Below, in pieces: positions 52,607 to 64,000 of a stretch of 64,000 nucleotides of DNA; position 1 is the first letter of the stretch; each line of letters begins with the position of its first letter. The notes beneath the pieces were generated by a model. The model searched no databases. It saw only the letters and a list, made by a program, of their open reading frames with translations, and had not been told where the DNA came from. A program made the translations under genes and the position numbers. Source of the stretch: Chrysemys picta bellii (taxonomy: Eukaryota > Chordata > Testudines > Emydidae); assembly GCF_011386835.1 (NCBI RefSeq), contig NC_088791.1, forward strand, positions 27,502,998-27,566,997, read 5' to 3'.

Positions 52607-53281
52607 AATGACGGCCTACCCCACAGGTCCTTAGCACGTGTTCGTTACATGGGTCCCAGGCACCCAGGGCCCCCAACGAGCAGGGCGTCGGTGTGCACCT
52701 TGTAGCCCTATGTCCGCAGGGTGTTAGCCGGGGGCGTACTTTTCGAGCTTGTTAGACCATGTCTACATTTCAAACTTGTGTTGACTCAAGTTACATCAGC
52801 ATACAGCTGCTGCAGTTATTACATTGCTTATGTGCATGCATACTTGGCTCCTTGTGTCAGCAGTGTGCGTACTGACCAGGAGCGAATGTATCGACTGTGG
52901 TGCACCATGGGTAGGTATACGACTGTGCAACTCGCCACTGTCCAGGTGACTGTCTTTTGGGAAGTTTTGGAAATGCATGATAGGGCCGAAACAAGTTGTG
53001 CAGGGGTGACTGGGAGCATGGGGTCAACTTCCCAGTTTGCAACTGTCTCCATCCCATAATATCATCTATAGCCCATAATTTTTGCACCTTTTTTTCAAAA
53101 TCCCATAAACCCATGTAGCCCTCCTTGCTGTCCCCACCATTTCTGACCAAAACATGGAGCCTACACAGCTCTCCATTATTGTCATGAGCATTACAAACAC
53201 AGGGCACATGAACCTGCAGTATTTGCAGAATCGCAAGAAGAGCCATGGGGAGCTCTTCTAATTGATTCCTAGGAGGACAGA

Positions 53282-54345
53282 TTGCTGTGGGACACAGCAA
53301 GATCCAATTCAAGGTTGTTGGTGGCATTCATAGAGCAGCTGCAGATGGTGGAGTGCCACTTCAGGCCAAAGAAACAAGCACTGACTGGTGGGATCGTAAT
53401 GCAGGTTTGGGAAGATGAGCCATGGCTGCAGAACTTTCCAATGTGCAAGGCCACATTCCTGGATCGGTGTGCCAAGCTTGTCCTAGCCCTCCAGTGCAGG
53501 GACACCAAAATGAGAGCTGCACTGACAGTGGAGAAATGAGTGGCAATCGCACTGTGGAAAAGTGCAACACCAGATTGCTACTGGACAGTCGGGAATCAAT
53601 TTGGAATCAGGAAATCCACCGCAGGGGCCACTGCCATACAAGTCTGCAGGGCCATTAATTGCCTCCTGCTATGCAGGACTGTGACTCTCGGCAAAGTGCA
53701 GGACATAGTGGATGGTTTTGAAGCTGTGGAGTTCCCTAACTGCGGTGGAGCAATAGATGACACGCATATCCCTATTTTAGCACCAGATCACCTAGCCACA
53801 GAGTACATCAAAAGAAAGGGCTACTTTTCTATGGTAATGCAAGTGCTAGTGGATCACTGAGGATGCTTCACCAACATCAATGTGGGCAGACCAGGGAAAG
53901 TGCATGACGCTCACATCTTTAAGAACCCAAAGCTATTCAGAAAGCTGCAAACAGGGACTTTCTTTCCCGACCAGCAAATTACCATTGGCAATGTTGAAAT
54001 GCCAGTAGAGATCCTGGGCAACCCAGCCTATCCTATGCTCCCCTGGCTCATGAAGCTGGACACCGGCCACATCAATTCAGCTACCCGCTCAGCAGGTGCA
54101 GGATGACAGTTGAATATGCCTTTGGTCATTTAAAGGGATGCTGTCATTGTTTACTCACAAGATTGGACCTCAGTGTGAAAAATATCCAATGGTTATAGCT
54201 GCCTGCTGTGTGCTGCATAATATATGTGAAGCAAAAGGGGAAAGTTTCTGCTGGAACAGAGGTTGAAACTTCTGAATTTGAGCAGCCTGATACAAGGGCT
54301 ACTAGAAGAGCTCAATGTGGAGCTATAAGTCTCAGGGAGGCTTTG
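53282..54345 (+). pseudogene. Harbinger transposase, decayed
   Basis: Homologous along its length to the intact transposase: KKQALTGGIVMQVWEDEPWL, TVGNQFGIRKSTAGA, CGGAIDDTHIPILAP, GKVHDAHIFKNPK and TVEYAFGHLKG. Stops occur at 53537 and 53858 (both TGA), and the reading frame shifts after about 54090. The second catalytic Asp is replaced: GNPAYP where the intact copy has GDPAYP. It cannot be active. Confidence 0.9.
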
Positions 54346-54594
54346 AAAGACCATTTTAATAGTGAGCCAGCGTAGTGTGTGTTGTAGTAGTGTGTTCTTC
54401 CTGGCCCTTCTCTTTTGAGGCCTGGTAGGAGTCATATGACGATTGCTGTATATGTAGGACTACAACTATAGCATTATTAATGCACCTATTAATTTTGTTT
54501 GTGAATGATCTTATGAGTTGTGTGATATTCTGGACTAACAGGTAACTGGTCACTTTCAGAACTGCTGAGTACCAGCTAGCTTGTGCTGTGAACT

Positions 54595-54633
54595 AATAAA
54601 GATGAATTATGTTCCAAATAATAGAATTTTATT
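54595..54633. terminator. Convergent polyadenylation signals, second Harbinger
   Basis: AATAAA at 54595-54600 for the transposase and TTTATT at 54628-54633 for the opposing Myb-like gene, 33 bp apart as in the first copy. Confidence 0.55.
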
Positions 54634-54822
54634 CTGTAACAAAATCTATGCAAAAAAAAAAACAGGAGGCAATTAAAAAGCAAAACCATTTAAAACTTAA
54701 TAAAACTTTATAAATTAAGAGAACAGAACTTATGAAGGGGAAAGAATATTCTTGTCCATTTCAGCTACACATACACCAACCGTGGCTTTCACAGGTCAGT
54801 GTATGTCAAGCTGTGATTGGCT

Positions 54823-55200
54823 TTAATGTCTCCCGGGGTGGAGTTGTAGAAATAGTGCACTGACCTCTGATGCCATGTGGAAGGTTGGGGGGCTATAGGG
54901 AGATCCTGATATTGTTTTCTCTGTGGGCTGCAAAGCAGGTGAGTCCAGCAGCATCTCTGTTTGTTGCCTGAGAAGCCCCGTTATGTCCTGGTGCATCTCC
55001 CTCTCCTTTTCCTGCCTGGACTGCTGAACCTTTCTCCTCTCCATTCTTTTCTTGTCCAGCATATCTGCAGTGTTCATCCTGCAAGCCCCATGCTCACTAC
55101 CCGATGCAGCACTGGCTTGCAGGATCTCCTTGAACATGTCATCTTGCATCCTCGTCTTTCTCCTCCTTATCTGGCTCAGGCATTTCATGAGCATGCAGGG
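54823..55200 (-). pseudogene. Harbinger Myb-like gene, exon 2, decayed copy
   Basis: Minus frame with CLSQIRRRKTRMQDDMFKEI, matching LSQIRRRKKKTRDEMFSEM of the first copy, then a charged helical region (KKRMERRKVQQSRQEKEREM) and LLRQQTEMLLDS. This frame is still open to its stop at 54823, so the exon is the best-kept part. Confidence 0.75.
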
Positions 55201-55409
55201 GAGACCCTGGAGGCCATAATGGCAGCAGTTGCAGATAAAACATGCAGAGGTACCATTGTCAGTGTATTTACTATGGAAAGTGAAATTTAAGCTGCTGAAC
55301 TCACTCCACTTGCTCCCCAAAAATGTTAAGGACTACGTTCTCACTTCTCGGTTGCATGATTCTAGTCGTATAGGGCAATGGAACTGAATAGTGGTACCGT
55401 TTTCCACAG

Positions 55410-55705
55410 GCCATGGTGATTTTAGCTGCTATCTATTCCTGAGGGTAACAAAGGCAGAAAGAGCACAGCTGCTTCTGGTATCCCATACCCACTCAGCTCT
55501 GTATGCTGCTAGCCTGTGTACTGCAATGGTGCCTGCTGAAGTTATCGCTGAGTGGTGTGGGAAAGTGTCCTACCATGGTGGAAGAAACAAGGCAACCTTC
55601 CCAGAAACCTCCAGCAGAGGATTGCAGAGTACTTCCAGGAAAGTTTCATCGAGATCTCTCCAGAGGATTCATGGAACTTCCCTGTGTACATAAACAAACT
55701 GTTCT
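55410..55705 (+). pseudogene. Decayed copy of the BEN-like third ORF
   Basis: YAASLCTAMVPAEVIAEWCG then KVSYHGGRNKATFP in one frame, then (frame shifted) NLQQRIAEYFQESFIEISPE and YINKLF. These align with YAARLCQAMIPDYLLQAWRG, QVSYHGGRNKDALP, NLVARLLEYLQESFMEISLE and HVNRLF of 10450-10740. A frameshift follows GGRNK. TTTCCACAG directly ahead is a possible acceptor, as in the first copy. Confidence 0.75.
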
Positions 55706-56049
55706 GCATGCCCCACCCCACCTCAGCCTCCAAACCACATACCTCTAGAGGGGAATGAAAAGCAGATAGCAACTCTACCTCTCTTGGTTGTACCACTCCC
55801 TCTTCTAGCATGAATAAATTAATGATTAGGCAAAAGATGTGTCCTGCTAACAGGGGGCATCTCTGTTATTTAAAATTTAACTACATGCTTATCTGAGATT
55901 CCTTCCCCTACATCAGGCTCACCCATGCTTGACTGGCAGGACTGTGATGAAGTTGAGAACAGGTCCTGGCTCACAGCGCAGCTGGATCTCCCTATCGCCT
56001 ATCCCCCATACCATACTCCTCCTCCTCTTCCTTGTCCACAACCTCCTCC

Positions 56050-56590
56050 TCCTTACTATTCATGTCAGGGGCCTGTGACTTGGACTCAGGGCATGCACAA
56101 GGGGGGGAAAGCAGGGGCACAGACCTTCCCAGTAATCAGTGGGAGCACAGAGCTCCACCAGCCCGAGGCCGTGGTGGGGGCATGGAATATGCCCTCCAGA
56201 AGCAGTCAAATTTAAAGTCCTGTGCATGACCCTACTTGGACTCCTCAGAAGTATCCACAGTGCTCTTGGGGGTGGGGGTGGAGGCTCCAGTGAGGATGGC
56301 ATGCAGCTCTTTGTACAAGTGGCAGGTTTGTGGCTCAGCATCAGATTGATTATTGCCTTCCCTGGCCTTCTGGTACACCTACCACAGCTCCTTGGCTGTC
56401 ACGTGGCACTGCTGCTGGTCCCTGTTGTAGCCCTTCTCCGGCATCCGCCAAGCCATCTACTCATAAATGTCCATGTTTCTGTGGCTGGATTGGAGCTGTG
56501 CCTGCACAGCCTCTTTTCCCCACAGGCCCAGGAGATCCACCACCTCCTGTGTACTCCAGGCAGGAGCATGTCTGGAGCGTGTAGCCAGCA
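56050..56590 (-). pseudogene. Harbinger Myb/SANT-like gene, exon 1, decayed copy
   Basis: Minus frame starts MLATRSRHAPAWSTQEVVDL; matches RKRAPAWTVREVLDL of the intact copy, followed by broken pieces MAWRMPEKGYNRDQQQC and EPQTCHLYKELHAIL. A stop interrupts after about 44 codons of the domain. Confidence 0.8.
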
Positions 56591-57097
56591 TGGTCAGCTG
56601 GGCAGTTGCACTGAACAATGGAACACTGCTAGGTGTGCTCACCAAGCCAGGAAAAGGAATTTCAAAAATTTGGAGGACTTTAAAGGGGGAATGGGGTCTT
56701 CTGGTCTCCTTGACCCTTGGGCAGCGGAGTTCACAATGGTGACCAGAGCAGTCAGTGTGGGGCATTGTGGGACAGCTGCTGGAGGACAGTAACAGTCAAT
56801 GTAAGTAACACAGTGTCTACACTTGAACTTGTCAACCTAAGTACATGGACTGTGGCTCTATGCCGCTTGGGGCGGTGGTGTTATTATCAGCATAATAGGG
56901 CACTTACGTTGGTGGGAGCCAAATTTAAGTGAAGACACGTGCACAACTAGGTCTATGGAAGCTGCCTTGTGTCGACCTAACGTTATAGTGTAGACCACGC
57001 CTTAGACGCATGTCTGTTGTGCCCCAAACCCATAATCTCTGGGGCCTGGGTCTCAGACTGTTCCCCTTAACAACCTCTGACTCTGTCTTTTTATAGG

Positions 57098-57167
57098 TTT
57101 CAGAGTAGCAGCCGTGTTAGTCTGTATCCGCAAAAAGAACAGGAGTACTTGTGGCACCTTAGAGTTT
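57098..57167 (-). mobile_element. Penelope-like element 3' end fragment
   Basis: TTTCAGAGTAGCAGCCGTGT then TAGTCTGTATCCGCAAAAAG and TTGTGGCACCTTAGAG is, in reverse, a variant of the tail AGACTAACACGGCTACCCCT at 4830 and 30491. Truncated after 70 bp. Confidence 0.7.
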
Positions 57168-57169
57168 TT

Positions 57170-59249
57170 TGTTCTCTCAACCCACAGGTTTGGACTGGCT
57201 GCCCAAAGCCAGTCTGGAAAGCTTCACAGGGGGTCGGAGCCAGAGCATCAAAGTGAATGTTTCCTGCATTGTCTTCTCAAGTGTTTGGGGAAAAGTGTAT
57301 ATCAGGAGCCTTTCCCCTTCAGGAATGCATTTCCTGACAACCCTGCTAGTGAATTAACTCACACAATCACTGTCAATCATTTTAATTATAAACATATTTT
57401 TAAAAGTCACCTGGTGCTTTTAAGAAGCCTGAACATCCAAACAAGCCACAACATGTTCTTCCTGCGTATCCCTGCTCCTCTCGTCCATTCCCCACTCCTT
57501 TTCCATGCATTGTCTCCCCTGTGATGTTATGTGTTGAGCAGTAGGTTGTAAACTCTTCAGAACAAGGGCTGCATTGTTTTTAACCTGCATCTAAAGTATC
57601 TAACACACTTGGGTGAGGTATAAATAAATAATAATGAGTCTTTCAAATATTTGTTAATTATTTTCAATGGGTTTTTTTTCAGTTCCACAGGGGATCCACT
57701 TATGGGGCTGAAATAATGCAAGATCTGCTTTCTCACTCTGCTTTAATTCCTGGATGACAGAAATACTATGAAAAGACCAGATCCTTCTTTACTTTGGCCC
57801 CATAAATGATTCTGTGAGGCTAAAACACCAACACACTCACAGATACTGAGCCATTCAGGGTATTTGGATTCTCAGAGCCCTAGGGTGTTTTTCCTTTCTT
57901 TTCCTTTCTAAATGCCCACATACTATGGTGATAGGTGCTTTGGAAATGCAGCTAGTACTATAGAAGAGCTGATAAGAATTCATGTCGGGTGCAATTTGTC
58001 TGAAGTTGATGGCTTTACACCTAGGATAATTTGGCCTAGTAAAATTTAAATTATTTTTAGCACCCAAAATTATGCTAGGCACTCCACAGGAGACAGATAC
58101 AGCCAATCCCTGCCAAAAAGAATTTACAATCTCAATTTTTCGTATTATTCTCCAACCTTTTGTAAGAAAGGTAGGACATCGTTCTTTCTTCTTGCCAAAA
58201 GATTTTACAAGCTGTGTTCTAGCCCACAAAATGGAGCCATAAAAGTTCAGCCAGTCTTTATTCTGCATAAACCTGCTTTGTGTTCAGTGAGGACTAGAAA
58301 CGATAACCCAGGGTGAGTCTGTGCTTATGGAGAGTGACCTCATAAGACTAGAACTTATACGATTGATCACAGAAATTTCAAAAACACTAAAGAAATTTCT
58401 AATAAATGTGTTCTAAGTGAAGTTTTTCTTTTATAACCATGAGCTTGTTCTCATCTGTGCAAAAAAAAAAAAAAAAAAAAAAAAATCCCACTGAAAATGC
58501 CTGGTTAGATTCATAGCAGTTTTTGGTTTTATGAGTGGTGCTGATTCTGCTGATTTTCATAACAACCCCGAACAGTTTCTCAAGCGAAACAGATCATACA
58601 GGAAAATGTGGCTGGCAGCAGGTTTTGCTTGGAGGTTTTCAAAATACCAGACTAAAAAAACTAAAATTAACTCTTTATTTACTGGAGTTAGCATTTCCTG
58701 GTGCCAGACTTCAGCACTGACAAGGGTTAGGATGCTCAGGAGCTAGGAATCACAGCTGAAAAAGATCTTCCCATTGCTGCTTGTTTTGTTAAAATAACAT
58801 TAAGAATCAATAGTTTATGCTCTGTCATGTATTTGAGTCATCTGTCATGTTTCAGCTTTAGATGAATGTATCTGTGAATTCTGAAATAGCACAAGAAGGA
58901 AGCTCTCTGTGGTTAAATTTTTCAGTTTAATTTAATTGCTAATCATCTCCAGCAAATAATTAAAATATATTATTATCTTAGTACCAAGCAAATTTTACCC
59001 AATGAACCCAGAGGGAAATCCATCCATTGTAACGTTTGCCTTTTTTGAGTAAATAAATCGACACAAATTACAGTCCACCTACATGGAAACTCCAGAGCTG
59101 GTATTCTATGATGCCATAGATGTGCATTGTGCTTTGTGCTTTACAAAATGGATTAAGAGTAAGATCCAGTCCCAAATCCACGGTCCCAATCCTCCACGGG
59201 ATCCATGCAATCAAACTCTTGCACCCATACAGAGTCCTACTGGGGTCAT
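57170..59249. other. Non-coding DNA; A25 run at 58461-58485
   Basis: No gene. The A25 run may be a retroposon tail, but I see no matching body upstream. Confidence 0.45.
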
Positions 59250-59547
59250 GGGTATGTCTACACAGGCCATTAAAGGAAGTTTCCCAGCCTGAGTTCACGG
59301 ACTTGGGCTTGCAGGGCTTGCGCTAGCACTTCAAAAATAGCTATATAGACAGCTCTTTGACATTGCAGCTCAGGCTGGAGCTCAGATTTTCAAGTCAACG
59401 CCCACACACACTTCCCTACACTTCAGAGCCCAAGTTTCTGCACAAGCCACAACTTAAAAGTGCTGTCTACACAGCTATTTTAGAGTGCTAGTGAGTCTGT
59501 CACCCTGGGCTGGGAGGTTTGCGTCCACAAGATGTGTACATATACCC
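59250..59547. mobile_element. Harbinger-like MITE
   Basis: GGGTATGTCTACACA at the left and GGGTATATGTACACA inward from the right; CAT and AAT flank. The left terminus matches the start of the Harbinger at 7345 (GGGTATGTCTACAC), so that family may have moved it. Interior has GCTAGCACTT-type motifs repeated in reverse. Confidence 0.6.
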
Positions 59548-61084
59548 AATGGGACTGTGTACATGTGAAGGGATATGCCCATATGGATCCAGTTATAGGT
59601 TTGCAACCTAAGCTAAGAGAAGAAGTATGGAAGGAGATGAAAACACATGGAGAAAAGGGAGGGAAGGATGAGGCTGAAGACAAAGTGATTGTCTGGTTAT
59701 TAAAAAGATTAGGAGTGTAGTCAATTCTCATTATATTTTTTCAAAGCCCTAGCTCCTAGAGTCATGTGATTGTGTGAGACCCTTAGCTCTTTTTTTTTTT
59801 AAGTAAATTTCTAGCCCTCATGGCTGCAGAAAAAAAACTTGAAAAACATGAGACTTAAAGGCTCAAACACCATGAGGCAAATACAAAGATCCCAACATTT
59901 AGTTTTAGAATCTCATAATTCGTAAGTCACTCATGGTTTGGGTGTCTGACTCATGAGTTTTGAATGGTTGGGGTAGGCATAATGAGTTAGTGGCATACAT
60001 CTAGATGGTTGCACTTTTCTCCATCACTAGATACATATGATTATAATTTATCATTTGAGACTTCCGTAAGAAATGGGTTTTGAGAAGGGGCTTAAAGGAG
60101 AAGAGTGAGGAGGTGAAGTCAGCCAAGAAAGGTTTTCCAGGCACAGGGGCTGCATGAAAGAACATATTATGTTAGTCTCTAGAATTCACTTGCAAATGCT
60201 GATAGACAGCTGTATAATTGCAACATGTTTTAAGTTTTCTATATAGCTTGACCACTTTTTGTAAGTTTATGCATAATAGGATAGGCCTGATTGAGGGTCC
60301 AAGATATCCAATAGCCATGCCCCTGTGAGAGTCCAGCTGCTTGTGTTGCTACCACCACCCCCATGTCCAGTTGCATTTATGGGATAGCATGCTGAATCCC
60401 AAAGCCCCCTTAATGCACATAGAGAGAGAGAAGTATGTTTATCATGGTGCTCACAGAAATCACTGATTCTGCAATGGTTTTCCATGAGCACCAAGATTAT
60501 GTTTTTAATTTCATTGGGTTTAAAGTAGTATGCCTATCTGTCCTGCCTGAAAGAGGGTGTGAATACCCTAGTCCAGTTGGCCTGGCCCACAACCCAAATA
60601 TTCACAGTATAAGCTCCATATATACACTCATTCTTCTCAAAGACTGTACTGGTCTTTGAAAGTGTGACCATTCACTTTTCTAAGTAATGATACTCAAACA
60701 TAATAAATTTCAGTGTCTGAGGTAATGAACTATTTAATCCTCCCCTCTCGCTAGGATATTTGTGATCACAGATTTACTCATATGCCATTCACTAACAGAA
60801 GCAATTGACAAGGATTGTGACAACTGGCCTATATTAACCCATCTGAAGAACACAAGCCCCCAGTCCAGAGAAGAAGTGTATTATTATTATGTAATTATTT
60901 CAACACCAACAATATGTCCAGCCCTGTACAAGACACAAAATGAAGTCACCTGCTCTGAAGAGTTTGCATTCTAGAAGATAGATACAGAGAAGACCGGATG
61001 CACTGGGCAGCACACAGGAAAGAATAAGCTGGAAGGAGGGATGGAGGGAGGTAGTTTGGGCATTGTGTATCGCTACTCTACTCA
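59548..61084. other. No gene recognised; non-coding DNA
   Basis: No assignable repeats or exons; short frames only. Confidence 0.4.
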
Positions 61085-61612
61085 GCGCTGGTGAGGAGGC
61101 CTCAGCTGGAAGGCTGTGTCCAATTTTCGGCACCACACTTTAGGAAAGATGTGGACAAATTGGAAAGCAACAAAAATGACAAAAGGTTTAGAAAACCTGA
61201 CCCATGAACAGAGGTTAAAAGATCTGAGCATGTTTAGTTTTGAGAAAAGAAAACTGAAGGGGCAACCTGATAAAGAGTCTTTAAATACTTTAAGGGCTGT
61301 TATAAGGAGCAATGAGATCAGTTGGTCTGCATGTCCACTGATAGTAGGACAAGAAATAAGCATCTTTATCTGAAGCAAATGCAATTTAAGTTAGATATTA
61401 AGAAAAAATTTCTAACTGTAAGGGTAGTTAAGCTCTGGAATAGGCTTCCAGGGGAGGTTGTGGAAACCCCAGCATTGGAGATTTTCAAGAACAGGTTGGA
61501 CAGATATCTGTCAGGGGTGATCTAGGTTTATTTGGTCCTGTGTTAGCGCAGGAGGCTTTATGATTTCTAGAGGTCCCTTCTAGCTCCACATTTCTATGAA
61601 TCTGTGATCATA
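61085..61612 (+). pseudogene. Old CR1 LINE 3' fragment
   Basis: Broken frames read LENLTHEQRLKDLSMFSFEK and LDIKKKFLTVRVVKLWNRLP then EIFKNRLDRYLSGVI, aligning with [20 protein letters not shown] and [20 protein letters not shown] of the CR1 at 35.3 kb. The 3' UTR ends TTTCTATGAATCTGTGATCA. Stops and shifts show it is older. Confidence 0.85.
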
Positions 61613-62284
61613 GCAGAAGGTGAAAGAGCTCTCTCTCAAACAAGTGTGTGACTGAACATGTAGAAGAACAGGTCATACTTACCCACTGCTCCAAAATCAT
61701 CCAGTATTGAAGTTGGTTGAAAAAAATGAGAAAATGTCACACAAAAATTCAAAGTTGTTTCTATTTTGCAGAGTTGGAAATGGATCCATTTTTCTATTCA
61801 CTGAATTTAATCACTACATTTTCTGAGATTTTTACTGACATTATTTTTAAAAATCTTCAGTAAGACAAAAATGCAGTTTTCAATAAACTAAACATCTAAA
61901 CAACTAAATATTGAGAACATTTCACAAAAAACAGACATTTTGATAATGCCAACAATTTTTCAAAAGGCCATTTTAAATTAAATGTCCCCTCATGCAAAAA
62001 ATTGACCAGTTCTATCCATAATTTAATAATCTGAACTACACAGAATCACTATGGGAAGTCTGTGTCTGATAGTATTGCCATTAAATCTGATCAATGTCAT
62101 CAAAGAAGGGGAAAAGCAAGAACTATTCTTAAAACACACACTCCTGTACTATTATCAGGGACCATGGGTCTTTAACTCTGGACCACAGGGCTCTTAGGAG
62201 CCAGAAAGTGCCAACCAACCAACGGTCACCAGCAATAGAAGCCGAACTGCTTGCTGGGTAGTTTCCATTAGAAGGAGAAATTGA

Positions 62285-62525
62285 TGATAAGATTCAGATA
62301 TTCTTGAATGCAATCCTGTTTGTTTACAAATAATGTACACAATATCCTGTTTCCCTGAACACAGTAAGAACAAACAGGAGGCAGTTCACTTCTTCAGATT
62401 CCAACCCTGTTTTTCAGCCAACACTGCCCAAAAGAATCTCTCTCTCTCTCTCAGCTTTCTCCCAAGGTCACACTCACTGTGCTTCTCTGGCTGTCTCCTA
62501 CCATTCTCACACTAACAAAGGTGAG
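62285..62525 (+). repeat. Unclassified interspersed repeat, copy 2
   Basis: Counterpart of 7110-7344 (see there). Contains a CT-dinucleotide run at about 62438-62451. The match includes TTTGTTTACAAATAATGTACA and AAGGTCACACTCACTG. Confidence 0.5.
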
Positions 62526-62665
62526 AATCAATTTAATGCCCCACCCTGTGTATTTGCAATCAGTTGTAGAGAAACTCCTCTTATTCTTCCTGAGTTAGTT
62601 CTTGCTCAGGCCTTCCCATGTGGCCCAGTATGTTGGCCAGTGGGTTTTATTATTTCAGCTATCTA

Positions 62666-63320
62666 AGGCCTTGGCTACACTTGCAGCTGTACAGCGCTGT
62701 GAGGTAAACCTGTCTTTGTACAGCTGAGTAGGGAAAAGCGCTGCAGTCTGTCCACACTGACAGCTGACAGCGCAGTGGTGTGGCCACACTTGTAACATTT
62801 GCACCTGTGTTGGGAGCGGTGCATTATGGGCAGCTATCCCAACATTCATGTGGCTGCAACATGCTTTTCAAAACAGGGGGGGTGGGGTGGATTGTGACAG
62901 GGAGTGTGGGGGGGAGAGAGTGCTTTTTGAAGCATGTCAGCTCTCTATTTTGCAAATTCCGAACTCCCGGCCCCCTGCTCATTCATTTACTCACTCAAAG
63001 CAAGCTGCAAATTGTTTGCTTTTCTCTGTGGTACGAGCTTTAAAACCGGCACTTCTGCATTCCTGCAGCCGGTCACAACAATGGAGAGGACTGGCCACTT
63101 GACAAGGTGATTAGTACAGCGCTGCAAGCGTTTACACTCACACCTGTGAGTCGTAGCCACTCCGCTGCAGCTGTTATTCCTCTCGGAGATGTGGAGTACC
63201 TGCAGCGGTGTACCCAGGGACATACAGTGCTGCAAGAGCCCTGCCAGTGTGGACGGGGAGTGAGTTACAGCGCTGAGGGAGGCTTTACAGCACTGTAACT
63301 TGCAAGTGTAGCCAAGGCCT
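62666..63320. mobile_element. MITE with a 20-bp terminal inverted repeat
   Basis: AGGCCTTGGCTACACTTGCA is perfectly inverted at the right end; TA flanks both sides. Near-end sequence ACAGCGCTGT recurs in inverse (ACAGCACTGTAA). A GC-richer interior of 655 bp has no gene. The flank fits a TA or TWA duplication; the superfamily is not settled. Confidence 0.82.
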
Positions 63321-63572
63321 TACTCCATAATGGACCTTAATCACTGCTTCCATTTAGCCTGAATGAACAGGGGCTAACATGCCCATCAGCACAACAATAT
63401 AGAGGGGAAAAAAAGTGGAAACTTATCTTTAAAACTCACTGCATCTTACTAGATACTAAGATACAGTCTTGCTGTAATCAAGAATGAAGCGAGCAGAGAA
63501 CAGGTGACAAAGATTGCTGTTTTCAAACCTGATGCCTAATGTTAGGCACTTAAGTCTATATTTAGGCACCTA

Positions 63573-63856
63573 AGGCTATATCTACACTACAGACCTCACA
63601 GTGGCTCAGCTGTACCGCTGCAGCTGTGCCACTATAAGGTCTCCCGTGTAGCCGCTGTATGCCGACGGGAGAGAGCTCTCCCGCCGGCATAATTAAATCA
63701 CCTCCAATGAACGGTGGAAAAGCATCTCCGGCCAACATAGTGCTGTCCACACCGGCACTTTTGTCGGTGAAACTTATGTCGGACAGGGGGGTGGTTTTTT
63801 TCACACCTCTGACTGCCAAAGTTTTGCCAACAAAAGTGCTAGTGTAGACAAAGCCT
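63573..63856. mobile_element. MITE, 284 bp
   Basis: AGGCTATATCTACACTA and, inward from the right, AGGCTTTGTCTACACTA; TA flanks both sides. GCCGACGGGAGAGAGCTCTC in the interior is part palindromic. CTACACT termini recall the Harbingers here and the neighbouring MITE. Confidence 0.75.
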
Positions 63857-64000
63857 TAGTTAAAAGGGGCTGATACTCAGAGTGGCTCTCATTGAACCAA
63901 TATGGACTGAAGGTCATAACAAATTTGAAAATCCTAGATTTTGTGGCACTGGAGGTCACAGGAAGTCAGACAACAAATACTAAGCAGGAGCTATTGGGTA

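Larger units (their letters stand above)
52755..57001 (+). mobile_element. Second, decayed PIF/Harbinger transposon (4.2 kb)
   Basis: Ends GACCATGTCTACA and, inward from the right, GGCGTGGTCTACA; TTA flanks both (52752-52754, 57002-57004), the canonical Harbinger duplication. Contains the same three genes in the same order and strands as the copy at 7345, but each broken. It is a different subfamily: the proteins are only moderately similar. Confidence 0.9.

Noticed and set aside
49773..52705. Many overlapping 70-220 codon frames in GC-rich sequence
   Set aside because: They occur in several phases on both strands over minisatellite and hAT MITE interiors, have low-complexity composition and no domain.

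Overview
This is eukaryotic genomic DNA, and I read it as turtle (Testudines). The support is a tRNA-headed SINE fused to a CR1-like tail, several CR1 LINE copies with the ATTCTATGA-type 3' end, a DIRS retrotransposon, Penelope-like (PLE) ends, and many Harbinger and hAT MITEs. That combination is characteristic of turtle genomes. I found no exon, tRNA, rRNA or other gene that I can assign to the host. The window looks like intergenic or intronic DNA, and everything that codes belongs to a mobile element. The species cannot be fixed from sequence alone.

Layout. 1-7.3 kb: AT-rich single-copy-looking DNA with a Harbinger MITE (3367) and a small palindromic PLE insertion (4658). 7345-11765: an almost complete PIF/Harbinger transposon. 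It carries an intact DDE transposase, a two-exon Myb/SANT-like gene with one premature stop, and a third small ORF that resembles a BEN domain. 12-23.4 kb: relics, including palindromic MITEs, two hAT MITEs with perfect 8-bp target duplications, a LINE reverse-transcriptase fragment, a tRNA-SINE and a long imperfect inverted repeat (19549-20710). 23437-30826: a DIRS element with terminal repeats, Gag, RT/RNase H with one frameshift, tyrosine recombinase and an internal complementary region (ICR). The ICR is split by a 1.2-kb palindromic PLE carrying GIY-YIG endonuclease sequence on both arms.

31.3-40.8 kb: a hAT MITE, a decayed DIRS Gag, an old APE-type LINE (EN, linker and RT pieces, part duplicated), and a young 5'-truncated CR1 with a 767-codon open frame lying between the LINE pieces. 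42-52.6 kb: a hairpin that might be conserved, head-to-head CR1 tails, a tRNA-like SINE pair, hAT MITEs and a Tigger-like MITE. 52755-57001: a second, diverged and decayed Harbinger with the same three genes in the same arrangement. 57-64 kb: PLE and CR1 relics and three MITEs.

How the parts work together. In known Harbinger elements the transposase cuts and joins DNA while the Myb-like partner carries it to the nucleus and the transposon ends. Here a third ORF, the BEN-like one, survives recognisably in both diverged copies, so it may be a further functional part. The DIRS and CR1 coding regions act in copying their own elements. The MITEs have no genes and would depend on enzymes from related autonomous copies.
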